Source: Carettochelys insculpta
Taxonomy: Eukaryota > Chordata > Testudines > Carettochelyidae
NCBI RefSeq assembly: GCF_033958435.1
Contig: NC_134161.1
Location: forward strand, 6,820,001-6,884,000
Direction: 5' to 3'
DNA: 64,000 nucleotides
In this document: piece after piece, positions 44,273 to 55,461 of the stretch
Position numbering within the stretch: the stretch's first letter is position 1
Layout: the number at the start of each line of letters is the position of its first letter
Notes under the pieces: model-generated
Told to the model about the DNA's origin: nothing
Seen by the model: only the letters and a program-made list of their open reading frames with translations
The model's database searches: none
Position numbers and translations under genes: made by a program

Positions 44273-47200
44273 CTGGGAGGAGAAGGGAGCAGTGAGCCCC
44301 GTTGCTGGCAGCCTCTTTATGGTCCATCACCCCGAGTCCCCTCCTCCCTCCCAAGCAAATTCTCCACCCACCCCCAGCCCACTCGCTTCCCACTGAGGGT
44401 GGGGGTGTCCCACTTGGCTGGCCCCCCCTCCCCGCCGGGCAGCACAGCTCCCCCCTCAGCCCCTGGGCTGGGCTCACCTTGTAATCTTGAAGCATGGCTG
44501 CAGCTGCCTGCTGGTCCGGGATGGTCAGCCAGATGTTGGGGAAGGAGGTGGTGGTGTAGTTCAGGCCCAAACACATCTCCACTTGGATTGGCTGGCAGGA
44601 GGATGCTGTGGGAGGAGAGGAGGAGGAAGGCCAGTGGGATGGAAGGTGACTGAGCCGGGGAGCAGGGAGGTGCCCTTGTTAGGACTTTGGTGAAATGGGG
44701 TGTCCGGCTGGAGATGCTGTTCGCAGGACCTCTGGGCTCCGCAACCTGGATGCCAGCCGAGTAGGTGGCTGAGCTGAGGGTCACACCGGAGTGTAGGGAC
44801 AGATGTTCCCTGGGCGCTGGGCTGAGAGCCACCCAGCTCCACCTGACACTGTCGGATTCAGCCCCCCACCCCATCGGCCAAGCGGTGCTGGTTGCGGGAG
44901 CTGGGCTGAGCTGGGGCTCTTACTCACCGATGCTGGGAGGCAAGACGCCCGTGCAGTTGATTTCATCGCTGCCGCCTGGGCAGTCGTGCCAGCCATCGCA
45001 GAGCACCTCTAGCACCTGGCACTCCCCGGTTGGGCAGGAGAACTCCGCAGGGCTGCATGTTTCTGGGGGGCGAGCAGCCAGAAAGGTGTCAGTACGATCA
45101 GGTAACCACCCGAGTACGGTGATGGGGTGATGCAGTCGTGGGCTGCCGGGGAACTACGGTAAGGGAAGCATGGACCCGAACACCTGTTAGCAGCCGGGCA
45201 CTAATTCCAATGGCCGGTGTCCAGTGAAACAGCCGTGGTCACTGGAGCAGATCCCCAGGTGCACAGTGCTATCCTACAGTGACTGAGTGTCCACCCGCCG
45301 GGCGAGCTACAGCGGCAGCAGTTCCCCTCTTCCCTGGGCTGGCGTCACTTTCCAGACAGGCAAGCCTGGGCCTCTGTTCCCATCTGCCTTCAGGGCAACT
45401 GCACTGGCCGGGGCCAAGTCCCCCTGGGCAACAGGGTGGCAAATGGAGAGGGCAAAGGAGCAGGCTCTCTGGGTTGTCACTTCAGATTTCTGGGCTCTGG
45501 TGCTTTCTGTTCAGCCCGGGGAGGGATGAGATCACTTCGGTCTCAGCTGCAGGCGGCTCATTGCTGAGAAGCGCCAGGGTGTCCGGCCAGCCCAGGGTCA
45601 GCCCCTCAGAGCTGTTTTACCCCCTCGAGCAAAGCTCCCCTGGGATCAGCCTGAAGGAGCAGCACTGCCGTGGGGGGAGGTTGATGGTGTGGGGGAGATG
45701 GGTTCATCCCACAACAACCGAGAGCCAGGCTGCTTTCGCTGTATGTGATGCCCCGCTCGGAGCTGGCGAGGAACCCACGGCTGTGCAGCGCCCTGGGGAG
45801 AGCACATGGGGTCAGCTCGGCAGGGGCTGCTGTGCCGCCCAGCTGGAGCAAGACTCGGCTGGCGGGGAAGGTGCGTGGGAGACCCAGGTACTTACTTTCT
45901 GTGGCGTTCCGGGCCCGGTAGGTGGCAAAGAACCCGTCATCCGCCACGCCCTCGTCTGCCATGAACAAGACGGTCATGACGTGCCGGGAGGAGGTCAGGG
46001 CAGGGGGCAGCTGGGAGCCACAGAACCTGCGGGGAAAGGCACTGTGAGGGGAGTGAGAGGGCTGGGCAGGGAGAGAGAGAGATGAAGATAAAGGCGAGTG
46101 AGATGGAGGGGTGGGGGAATAAGAGAGCAGCAGAGATGGAGACCGGGGATGGACAAGATATGGGAGGCTCTGGCTGGCCAGTGCCAAATGCCCCCTCCCT
46201 GTGCAGCCCCGCAGCGTGTGCCGACTACTGGCTAGTGCCTTGGGTGGGCACTGACTGGCACGGGGGAGGCTGGGGTGCCCTTTCCCAGCTGTTCCACCCA
46301 CCCCTCCTTCGCAGAGCACCTGGGGATGGGTGGCGGCTGGGAGCCAGCTAGTGCTGGGTCTGGGGGAGGCCAGGCGTGGGTCTCCCCAGCGCTGGCGCAG
46401 GAGGCACTCAGTCAGGCAGGGAGAGGTGGCGGTGCGAGGCAGCCCTGCTCCCCCTCTTTCCTCCAGTCCCCTGCACCCAGCTGCAGCTTGCTAGGTTGCA
46501 AGCGTGCGGACCTGCCCAGGAGGCTGGGGGCATCCACGCCGGCACTGTCGTGCACCTCCACAACATCAAAGGTGCAGTCCGCCGCCGGCTCCAAGCTGAA
46601 GTTGTGGAACCGCAGGTCGATCACGTGGCCCACGGGGACAGCAATCTGCCAGAGACACAGCTGACAGAGAGCCGCACCCGTCAGCCTGCGCCGGACACCC
46701 CTCACCCAGTCTGGCTGGGGAACTGCCAGCTGGGCGCAGGCTGGGAGGGATGGCACAGGAATTATTCCATGGTAATTTGCATGAAGCGGGCGTGCCTCAG
46801 TTTCCCCGGCAGGGTGTGTGGTTATCGAAGTGGTGGGAAAAGGTTGTGCCCCCTTTTGCAGAGACCCAGAGATCCAGCTGTGTCTGGCACCTCGCGGCCT
46901 GGGGCCCCTTGCCCACAGAGATGCCCAGAAGACAATGGCCCCCCGCAACTGCATGGACGTTTGGCACCGACAGGGGTGTGACCAGCAGGGGAACAAGCAC
47001 AGAGGACCGAGCAGGGACCAGGTAGGGTGCTTCAATAGGGGCTGCTGGGAGGGAAGGAGCCATGCCCAGACTGGGTCTCCAAAGGGGTCAGAGGGTGCTG
47101 GAGTGGGCACAGATTCATTGTGCTATTACTTTCTCTGCATGTCAGCCGGGGGACTGTCTGTGGTGTGTTCCCGACATCCAGTAAACCGGCTGGGCCAGTG

Positions 47201-50200
47201 CAAGCGGAATCGCTGCCCTTCCTGAGGGGCACGGTCCCCCCAGGAGCACTCGCTGCAGGGAGCTCGCCGTAGGGCAGGATGATGGCTCCAAGGTTCAGTC
47301 CTGGTGACTGTGGAAGCCAAGTGGCTTATCCCAACATTGTTACAGGCTGGGGACCGGCTGGCTCAGCAGCAGTACAATGGAAAGGGACCTTGGGGTTATG
47401 GTGGCTGAAAGGCTGGATATGAGTAAACAGTGTGCCCTTGTAGCCAAGAAGGCTAATTGCATACTAGGGTGCATTAGGAGGAGCATTTTGAGCAGATCTA
47501 GAGAAGTTGTTCCCCTCTGTTTGCAATGGTGAGGCCACATCTGGAGTATTGTGTCCAGTTTTGGGCCCCTGGTATAAAAAGGATGTGGATGTGCTGGAGC
47601 AGGTTCAGCAGAGCACAATGAAAATGATTAAGGGGCTGGAGCACATGGCCTATGAGGAGAAGCTGCGGGATTTGGGCCTATTGAGTTTACAGAAGAGAAG
47701 ACTAAAGGGTGATTTAGTAGCATCCTTCAACTTCCTGAAGAGGGGCTGTGAAGGGGAGGGTGAGAAGCTGTTCAGTGTTGTCAGACAGCACAACAAGGAG
47801 CAATGGTCTGAAGTTACAAAGGGAGAGGTGTAGGCTGGATATTAGGAAAAACTACTTCACCAGCAGAGTGGAGAGGCACTGGAATGCATTGCCGAGAGAG
47901 GTGTTGGAATCTCCAGCCCTGGAGGTTTTTGTGTCCCAGCTTGACAAGGTCTAGGCTGGGATGGTTTAGTTGGGGTTGATCCTGCTTGAAGCAGAGGGCT
48001 GGACGAAATGACCTCCTGAGGTCCCTTCCAGCCCTAGGATTCTATGACTGTGTGTGTCCCTGAAGGGGGAATGCCCCACAGAAGGGCTCCTCCCAGAGCA
48101 GTGTGCCTGATGCGTGGTGGGGGCATGAAATCACTGCTTGCCTCCGGATGGGAGGCTGGAAGTCCCCATGCTGCTGGGGCGTGGACAGCAGAGGGGCGAT
48201 CTGACCCTCTCCACCTCCCCCGTCCTCCGTAGACCTGGCTTCTCCTTTCTGGCTGCACAGCGGTTGTCCCTTGCCCTGAGTGCCAGCTGACCCTGTGTCA
48301 CACCTCCCTGCAGCCTCCACCCCTTCTCACTCTTGCTGCCCCCGGCTGCTGCCCCTCACCTGCTGGTGCGGGTAGGGCTGGGGATAGTTGGGGGTGGAGA
48401 AGTGCCCCTCCAAGCCGGTCAGCGACCCACCGCATTCTGGAAGGGGAGAGAGAGGCCACAGGGCCAGAGCTCTGCTTTTACCCAGCTGCACCTGCTGGTT
48501 GGGCCTCCCGTCCTGCACCCCACGGGCGCTCCCCGTTTCCACCCCACACTGCCCGGCAGCCTGGCTTCCCAGGGGCCCCCTCCCTGCAGCCCGGGGACAA
48601 GACCATTTCCGCCTGTCCTGGGGAGGGATTTGCTCTCTCCCTCTGTTTGCAATTCCCAATCCCACCCCACGCAGCCCCCACTCTATGGGCCTTCCCTCCC
48701 CCAGCCCTGCTCATGCCTCCCAGTTCTGACCCACAGCATCCCCTGGCTTGCCAGGCCTGGACCTCACCTACCCCACCACGGTGAGCTGCTGTCATTGGCC
48801 TGGCCGCCTGCTGGCCAGCTGTGCCCAAGTCCTGACCCCGATACCCCACTGTGCGGCCAGTCCAGAGCCTCACCCCGCTGAGCCATGCTGTGCCATCCCT
48901 GGCCCGGCCACCCCCCTCTCCAGCCCGGCCACCCCAGCTCTGAGCCGAGCTGGCGGCCGCCCGCAGCCCGCACCATTGTGTGTCAGGCTGCAGTTGGCTT
49001 CGTCGCTCTTGTCCGTACAGTCGGGGAAGCTGTCGCAGACGAAGGCCAGGTGGAGGCAGCGCCCCTGGTCGCAGAAGAACTCGTCCCAGGCACAGCTCCC
49101 TAGGAAGGATGGAGGGGCCAGGAAGCCAGGCGGCTGCAGAAAGCCAGCGCGGCGCAGGCCTGGGAACCTGGCAATGCCCCTTTCTCAGCAGCCGCCTGCC
49201 CAGGGCCGGTGCCCCTTCCCCTGGGGCTTCAACTGCTTGAAAGCCTGCGGGGCCAGCTCTGAACAGCTGTCTTACAGAGCCCCCTCCCCCCCACCCGCCA
49301 TGCCAAGGCCTCAGCGGGACCCCTCCCTCTCGCGGGCACACGCCCCAGGCTCTGCGCCTGTTTGCCCCCCTTTCCTGCAGGCTGAGGGAGAGACCAGGTG
49401 TCCCAGCCTTGGGCAGAGCTCGGGGCAGGGGTAGGGCAGCCCTGGGCTGCACTCACTGTTGCTGGGCGCAATGGCGCGGAAGTGGGCGGTGAACCCCGGC
49501 GCCCCCACGCTGTTGTCCGAGACGAAGGTGACGCGCAGCCCGTTGGAGTTGGTGTTGATGGTCGGGGGGGCCACGTCCCCACAAAACCTGCAGTGAGCAG
49601 CAAGCGGGTGCAGCCGGGGGCCCCAGCGGTGGGCAGGGAGCAGAAGGGGGCACCTGGGTGTGGATCTGGGGCTGGGGGGCAGCAGCGGAGCACAGGACAG
49701 CCCCACTGGGCTCCCTCCACTCCACCCTGCTGCGCTGCTCTGCAGGGAGAGCCCACAGGCCCAGGCCAGGGCTCCCCTTTGGGCCCAAGGGCAGAGGGGG
49801 CAAACTTTGCTCTTGCAGGTGGTAGCTGATTCCCACAGCCCCGCTGTGCCAGCTCCCCTCCACCCAGTTCCACCCATGCCCCCACCCTGACCCACGGCCC
49901 CGCCGTGCCAGCTCCCCTCCACCCAGTTCCACCCATGCCCCCACCCTGACCCACGGCCCCGCCGTGCCAGCTCCCCTCCACCCAGTTCCACCCATGCCCC
50001 CACCCTGACCCACGGCCCCGCCGTGCCAGCCCCCCTCCACCCAGTTCCACCCATGCCCCCACCCTGACCCACGTCCCCGCTGTGCCAGCTCCCCTCCACC
50101 CAGTTCCACCCATGCCCCCACCCTGACCCACGGCCCCATGTGCTGGGCTCCTGTGATGGTGGCACAAAGCCCACCCTGGAGAGGAAGGGCCCAGCTGGAG

Positions 50201-53200
50201 GGAGGTTTAAAGGGCCAGAGGGGCTTAGGCAGGTCTCTGGTGGGAAATGGCCAGCCAAGACTGGCAAGAGCCTGGGGCAGAGCAGAAGTCTGGTTTGTGA
50301 TTAACTTCTGGGGGGGGCGGGGCTGGGGCCTGGGCTACCCCACGTGCTCCAGAAGAGGGGCCAGCAAGAGGCACTTTCCCCCTGGGCAAGAATCCAGCCA
50401 GGGGAGCCCCTGACTGGCCCAGTGCCCAAGTCCCCAAATCCCCAAGCTGAGGGGACTGGGCGATTTCTCGGCATGGGTCTCTTTGGGGCTCCCCAGGAAG
50501 GCGGGGCTGGGCATGTGAGACCCAGCTGGGGTGTGAGGCTGTGCTTCACCTCGTCGGCCAGCAGCTCCCTACCTGGCAGTCCCTCCCCAAGGGGAGCCAC
50601 TGTCCGCCCCCTGCTCCTCGTACAGCTCCACCCGGTCAAAGAGGCACCCCCGCGTGCCTTCCATGCTGAGAGACTCGATCCTCAGCTGGATAGTCAGCCC
50701 CTCTTCCACCTGGATGCGCCAGATGCACAGGGTGTTGGGCGGGTAGGGGACGGGGTACCCGGGGGAGCTGAAGGAGCCCTCAGGGCCCTGCAGGGTCCCC
50801 CCACAGGCTGCACAAGGAGACAAGACACACCGGAGAGGGAGGTGTTATGGTGGGTTTTGCCAGGAGAGGTTCTTGCCCCACATCTGCCTGGGGGTAGCTG
50901 GTGAGTGGGAGCCCCCCCCCCCCGGTGCCCCCAGCCTGGCAGGGGCTGTGGGGTGGGGCAAAGGACCCTTTCTGTGCCCCCAGCCTGGGGGGGGCAGCTG
51001 TGGGGTGGGGGAAGGGCCCCTCTCTGTGCCCCAGCCTGGGGGGAGCTGTGGGGGGGGTTGGAGGACTGTGCTCGTCCTAGTCAGACACAGGAGTGGGGGA
51101 GATCCCCTCTCCTAGCTGCTCCCCGTGCTGGGCTTACGTGGGGCTAGTCAGGGAGGTGAGGATGGGGCTCCCTGTACTGTCCTGGTGCCAGAGGGTGCGG
51201 CTGAGGGGCTGGTGCCCTCCTGTGGACAGCAGGCTGGGGTAGGTCTCTGGGTGCCCTGCCTGGGGAGGGGGCTGCGAGCAGGCGCCCAGCACTCACTGGG
51301 CTCTGGCGTCGTGGCTGGGCGTGGCGGCGCTCTCGGTGGCGCCGTGGCCGTGGGCTCGGCCGGGCCAGCAGGGGTGGTGGCGGCCTCTTCCCGGTGGCGG
51401 GCGGATGCAGTCGCTGAGGAAGGTGTGGCCGAGCGCCAGGACTGCTGCTCTGCTTCCACAGGGAGAGCCAAGGGCAGGGCTCAGGCACTGGCCCCGGGTG
51501 TGGTGCGAGGACCAGACGCTGGGGGAGCCCCAGGCTGCAGCTGTCCCCTCTCCTCGGCACTGAGCTCTCCCCAGCCCACCTGTGGGGGCCTCAGAGCTGG
51601 AGGAGGGGGGAATCCTGCCTCTGCCCCCAGCTGGATCACGGGGAGCCAGGGTGGGGTGAGGGTAGCAGCAGCCAAGGCCCGCTGGGTCCCCCAGCACGTG
51701 CTCCCAGCCCCTCGGCGTTGAAGGCTTTGCGGGCAGGGAAGGCTGGAGCTGGGTCAGGCAGCCCCCACCCGCCCCCTGCCCAGTACTCACGGGAGAGGAC
51801 GATCCCCAGCAGCAAGGCGATGAGCAGCAGGAGCAAGGTGCTCATCAGCGCCATGCACAGCCAGGAGAACTTGCAGTCTGGCCTGTGCTTCCGGCCCACC
51901 CTGCTCCAGAGCGGCTGGCCTGCGGGGAGAGCTCTGCGTTCCACGTGGGGTCACTGGGGAGCAGGCCCGAGGGCCCCTCCTTCATAGACCCTGGGGGAGA
52001 GGCCGGGGGGGGGCCCAGCACCATGCTAAGGGCAGGGCGATAGGATCCCCGTGGCTGGAGGAGCTGGGGAGGGGATTCTGGTGGGAGATGTGGCTCTGGG
52101 GACTAGCCCAGGACCCCTGCAGCCAAGGGAGCAATGCTGCACCTTGGGGTACCCAATCCCCTGGCCCTGGCGCTGTGTGGGGTGAGGCCTCGGGGTTGCT
52201 GCTCACACTCAGGCGCTTGTGGTACACGCAGTGCAACTGGAGGGCCTGGAGTGAGCTGCAGAGGGGCACAGGGCCCACTCCTTGGCATGCATAGAGTGCA
52301 GGGAGCCCCAGCTTGAGGGCTGCTCCCTCACTAGCAAAGCAGGAGACCCCAGGGGTCTGCTCGGCCCATCTCCCCCTGGCTGGAGGCTCCCCCATCTCTC
52401 CTCACTGTCCTCCACGGGCCGCCCACTCAGCAGTGCTAACGGGTGCTCTGGCCCCTGGGCAGCTGGTACCGAGGCCATCCCAGGGGGATGCAGCTCCCCT
52501 CCTGTTCTCCCCCTCTGTCTGGTGCTGGTGCGGGGCAGGGGGCGCGCAGCCAGCCCCCTCGCTCTCGGGCTCGAAGATGGGATTGCAAAACTCCATCTGC
52601 AAGACACAGAGCAGGTGCGCGGGGGCTGAGCAAGGGACATGAGTGCAGTGTGGGGCTGCAGGGGGGCGCTGGGCTGCTTGTTAATGGGGGTCCGGGCTGG
52701 TAATGTCCGTTAGGGAAGCAGGAGTGTGCCAGGGGATGGCGCTGGGTGCAGGGGCATAGCCCAGGGAGAGCTCAGCAGGAGCTACAGGGGGAGAGTGTGT
52801 TTCTGCCCCAGGCAAAGCAGAGCAGGTGAAATGAGATCAATCAACCTCATCTACTGCCCCAGGAGGGGAGGGGAGGGGAGCAGGGTGAATGGGAGATGAA
52901 GTTCAGGTGCCAGGAGGAGGGGCTGGCCAGAGGGGCGAAGCTGTGAGCAGACAGGCTGCAGGTGCTGACAGGGAGATAGGGCAGTCAACTGGGGGAGTCC
53001 AGGGCAATAGCCATGGGGCCTGGGAGCAACCAGCCTGTACCTGTTGGACTTGGGGCCCCTGGGCTGGAGCTTGGGGCAGTGGGCAGGGCTGGTTCCCCTT
53101 CCCTGCTGCGGGGAAAGTGGTACAGGGCCTGGCCTTGGAGCTGGAAGGCCTGGAGCGGCCCTGGGACAGTGGATCCAGGAGGAAAGGGCTGAGTCAGAGA

Positions 53201-53524
53201 AAGCAGCGTGAGCCCGGAGAACCAGAGGGTACAGCACGAGCCGCTGTCAGAGCGGAGCGTTGGACCAGAAAGGGGTGAGGCCCTAAGGTGAGTGATGAAC
53301 CCCTGCTGGGGGCTGGCACCAGGAGAGGGGCTGCATAGCAAGCAGTGGTGCAGGTCACTTGGCCCTAGGGGCTCAGGGCTTGGGAGGGGACTCTGCCCCT
53401 GGGGGCAGGGCTGTGACAGGCCAAGACCCCTTGTAGCTCCCGGTCCAGCAGCACCTACCGCCGTCCCTACCTTACTCTGCTCCAGCCTCTCGGGGCACAG
53501 CGCGATTTCAGTGAAGTCCTTCAT
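44018..53524 (-). CDS. MFRP: MFRP, membrane frizzled-related protein, 13 coding exons
   Basis: Exons (minus strand): 53524-53471, 52596-52406, 51933-51791, 51449-51297, 50807-50573, 49587-49457, 49099-48974, 48436-48360, 46660-46512, 46026-45896, 45062-44928, 44605-44478, 44272-44018. They join in one frame of 635 codons (human 579, also 13 exons). Layout: cytoplasmic N-terminus ([18 protein letters not shown], then [11 protein letters not shown]), one membrane helix at about 106-128 (type II), a Ser/Thr/Pro stalk (130-180), CUB1 (182-302), LDLa1 (304-343), CUB2 (345-463), LDLa2 (465-507) and a frizzled domain (510-635). The LDLa modules keep CDxxxDCxxxSDExxC. In vertebrates MFRP is in RPE and ciliary epithelium and controls eye length. 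The exon 2/3 junction is the least certain; the 51933 acceptor is the one that holds frame. Confidence 0.95.
44478..44605 (-). CDS. MFRP: MFRP exon 12, frizzled first part
   Basis: [18 protein letters not shown] is the frizzled CRD signature. Donor GTGAGC, phase 0. Confidence 0.95.
44928..45062 (-). CDS. MFRP: MFRP exon 11, LDLa2
   Basis: Second LDLa module, [16 protein letters not shown]. Donor GTGAGT. Confidence 0.93.
45896..46026 (-). CDS. MFRP: MFRP exon 10, CUB2 end
   Basis: [20 protein letters not shown] then [16 protein letters not shown] is a potential N-glycosylation site. Donor GTAAGT. Confidence 0.93.
46512..46660 (-). CDS. MFRP: MFRP exon 9, CUB2 middle
   Basis: [20 protein letters not shown] and [10 protein letters not shown]; ends LLGR. 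Donor GTCCGC is unusual at +3 and +4, but it is the only one that joins to exon 10 in frame. Confidence 0.9.
47345..48046 (+). mobile_element. CR1 LINE 3' end in MFRP intron 8
   Basis: About 700 bp, antisense to MFRP. A 108-codon frame from 47507 reads [20 protein letters not shown] and [16 protein letters not shown], the C-terminus of CR1 ORF2, and after a frameshift LDIRKNYF and [12 protein letters not shown]. It ends in CCCTAGGATTCTATGA, the intact CR1 3' terminus. Confidence 0.93.
48360..48436 (-). CDS. MFRP: MFRP exon 8, CUB2 start
   Basis: [18 protein letters not shown] and PYPHQQ. Donor GTGAGG, phase 0. Confidence 0.93.
48974..49099 (-). CDS. MFRP: MFRP exon 7, LDLa1
   Basis: Six-cysteine LDL-receptor class A module with [16 protein letters not shown]. 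The donor is the weak GTGCGG. Confidence 0.93.
49457..49587 (-). CDS. MFRP: MFRP exon 6, CUB1 second part
   Basis: [20 protein letters not shown] followed by FVSDNSV and GFTAHFRAI. Donor GTGAGT, phase 1. Confidence 0.93.
49588..50572 (-). other. MFRP: MFRP intron 5
   Basis: 985-bp intron carrying the 59-bp VNTR at 49847-50141. Confidence 0.85.
49847..50141 (+). repeat. 59-bp VNTR, five units
   Basis: Unit starts fall exactly every 59 bp (49847, 49906, 49965, 50024, 50083). Each contains CCACCCAGTTCCACCCATGC, CCCCACCCTGACCCACG and GTGCCAGCTCCCC. Units differ at only a few bases, so the array is young. On the MFRP strand every unit contains four or more runs of at least three G. Confidence 0.95.
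50573..50807 (-). CDS. MFRP: MFRP exon 5, CUB1 first part
   Basis: Starts at [18 protein letters not shown], the CUB opening. Contains CIWRIQV and [10 protein letters not shown]. Donor GTAGGG, phase 2. Confidence 0.93.
50920..51065 (+). repeat. Short G-rich tandem repeat, about 3 units, MFRP intron 4
   Basis: Three imperfect units of about 50-60 bp with CCCCAGCCTGGGGGG, GCTGTGGGGTGGGG and CCTTTCTGTGCCCC-like parts. Confidence 0.7.
51297..51449 (-). CDS. MFRP: MFRP exon 4, Ser/Thr/Pro stalk
   Basis: 51 codons rich in Ala, Thr, Pro and Ser ([20 protein letters not shown]); probably O-glycosylated. Donor GTGAGT, phases 1/1. Confidence 0.85.
51791..51933 (-). CDS. MFRP: MFRP exon 3, transmembrane helix
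   Basis: Encodes [12 protein letters not shown] then a leucine-rich helix. Donor GTGAGT. A stronger-looking acceptor at 51919 (CTCCCCGCAG) would break the frame with exon 2's GTGAGG donor, so 51933 is preferred; alternative use is possible. Confidence 0.8.
52406..52596 (-). CDS. MFRP: MFRP exon 2, cytoplasmic tail
   Basis: Acceptor TCTTGCAG precedes ATGGAGTTTTGC. Encodes [11 protein letters not shown] and a Pro/Gly/Ala-rich stretch. Donor GTGAGG ends it in phase 2. The human tail is shorter, so part of this may be lineage-specific. Confidence 0.75.
53471..53524 (-). CDS. MFRP: MFRP exon 1
   Basis: ATG at 53524-53522; 18 codons, phase 0, donor GTAGGG. N-terminus closely follows the mammalian MKDFSD... 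start. Confidence 0.9.
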
Positions 53525-55461
53525 GGTGGGGGGTGGCTGCTGGCAGGGTCTGGCTAGAACTCCGCCCCTGTCCTCTGGATCAGGGGGACCCCGGCTTCCT
53601 CCCATGGCCCCTGTGCCACGGGCATGGTAGCTCCTGCTCACCGTGACAGACGACCAGGGTTCAGTCTTTCCCCAGGCCGGCCTGAGTGGCTCTTGCAGGG
53701 CTGGGGCTGGGCCCTGGGAGCCTGAGCAGGTGAGCCCTGCTGCAGGGAATGGAAATGGACTGGGCTTTGAGGGCAGGAAAGACGCTTGGGAGTGAAAGAA
53801 TTCTAAAAGCCTTAAACAAACCCCAAGGCACTTACCCCCCCCACCCCTTAATCCAACTCAGCTGACGATCTTGAGGTCACATCCCCTGGCCTGGCAAAAA
53901 AGGCCTCTTAAAGGGCCAGCTCTCTCTGCTGCTCCCCAGTGGCTCAGGCAGCCAGATTGGGGATGCACGGCGGGGTCCCCTGCCAAGCGGGTGTGATGAT
54001 CTGCCTTGCCTCTGCCGTGTTGCGTGGGGTTGGTGCTGTGGGCTGGGAAGCAGCTGCCGTGCTCCTCCCCAGAAGTGGTGACGCTGGCGCTGTTGCGGTG
54101 GCAAGTGCCCCAGTATTCACCCCTTGCGTCACTGTGGTAACCCTGGTGCCCAATAGGCCGTGGGAGGGAATCCTCTGAAAACGAGTAACTCGGGTATCAA
54201 AACTTTGTGTGCTGTTCTGGAGTCCCCCGCAGGAGGCTGGCCTGTGCTCAGGATGCCACCGCCTGCCTGGGCTAAGGTGCTGGCGGGCGTCCGGGTAGAA
54301 AGGAACGGGGTCACTTGTGCTGTGCGCCAGCTGAGGTCAGTAGGGCCCTCAGAACATCAGGGGGAGATGGCGCAAACCAGAGGGAGAGGCCCTTCAACAA
54401 ACAAGAAGGGCAAGGAGCATGGTGCCCCGTAACCACTCAGCTCCACGCTGCCTCCTCCGCGTCTGGGAGAAACTTTGCTTTCCAGGGGACCATCAGCAGA
54501 GGCCAACCCAAGGGTTCACTGGAGCATAAAAGGGGCAGAGACCCCCACATGATGTTGACCAAGGGACTTTCAGGCTTCCGGGAGAGGACTTAACCAAGCC
54601 TGGCTGGAAGGCGGGGTGGGGTGAGACTCTCTTAAACCAAGCTGGCCTGTTAGACTTTAGCTGCAAGCACTTGTGACATTGAGCTGGGCATTTGCTCTCG
54701 TCTGCTGCTTGCATTCACTGCATCCTACCTCTGTTTTTTGGTTTTAACCCCAAACACCCGGCGCTGTGGGGAAGGAGCTCCTGTCTGAGCCACAAGCTGA
54801 ATGCTGGGGAAACCCCCCGGGGGGCCTGAACTGTTCAGGAGAGGGCTGGGCTGGGGATTGAATCCTGTCTCAGGGGGTCATCCTGCTAGTAGCATTTAGG
54901 CTTCTGGAAGCCAGAGTGTGGCTGGACCAGGCTGCGACTCTACATGGACCTTTGGAAGGTCTGTGAGGGGGAGTCTGGCTGGGAGGCCCCCAGGGTTAAA
55001 GGCAGGTGGTGACTGAATCTCTCACTGGTCTGGATTGCACCCCCGTGGGCGACGGGGAGATATGCTTAGCATGTAGCCCAGTCTATAGGGGCGTCTTCAA
55101 GCCACTGGCTTGCAGTGATGCATGGAGCCTGAGCCACCCTGGTGATGTCCAGTGGGGTGTTGAGGGAATTTTCTGTAATTGTGTTTAGCCAATGGCAGCC
55201 TCATTTTCCCCTTATTGTGCCTGGTTACTGGGGGTGTTGGGGAAGACTATGCAGGTGTGACCCCTGTCTGATCCCGGCACGGGCCCTTAAAAGACCAGCA
55301 GAGGCGGCCGACTCCTCTGGGCTGAAGAGGACGTGGCAAACTCAATCACCAGGACATAGCAACCAGTGCCCTCCGAGGCAGATGGATTTCCCCTCCTCCC
55401 CTGCAGGGAAGCTGAGCAGAATGCCCAGCTGGAGAGCCAGGGACTGGGCAGGCGGTGGCGG
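53525..55461. other. MFRP upstream region and intergenic
   Basis: Includes the putative MFRP 5' UTR and promoter (not defined), a TAATCC motif at 53849-53854, and an LTR-like stretch of unclear family at about 54480-55000 with GGAGCATAAAAGGGG resembling a TATA box and later a TTTTTTGGTTTTAACCCC tract. Confidence 0.45.
53849..53854 (+). promoter_or_regulatory. MFRP: OTX/CRX-type TAATCC site upstream of MFRP
   Basis: TTAATCC about 325 bp upstream of the MFRP start codon. OTX2 and CRX bind TAATCC and drive RPE/photoreceptor genes. One hexamer is weak evidence. Confidence 0.25.

Noticed and set aside
47507..47833. 108-codon frame as a host gene
   Set aside because: It is the C-terminus of the CR1 ORF2 protein, frameshifted, inside an MFRP intron.
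49229..50267. Overlapping 228-318-codon frames with [11 protein letters not shown] repeats
   Set aside because: Translations of the 59-bp VNTR; 59 is not a multiple of 3, so all frames cycle through it.
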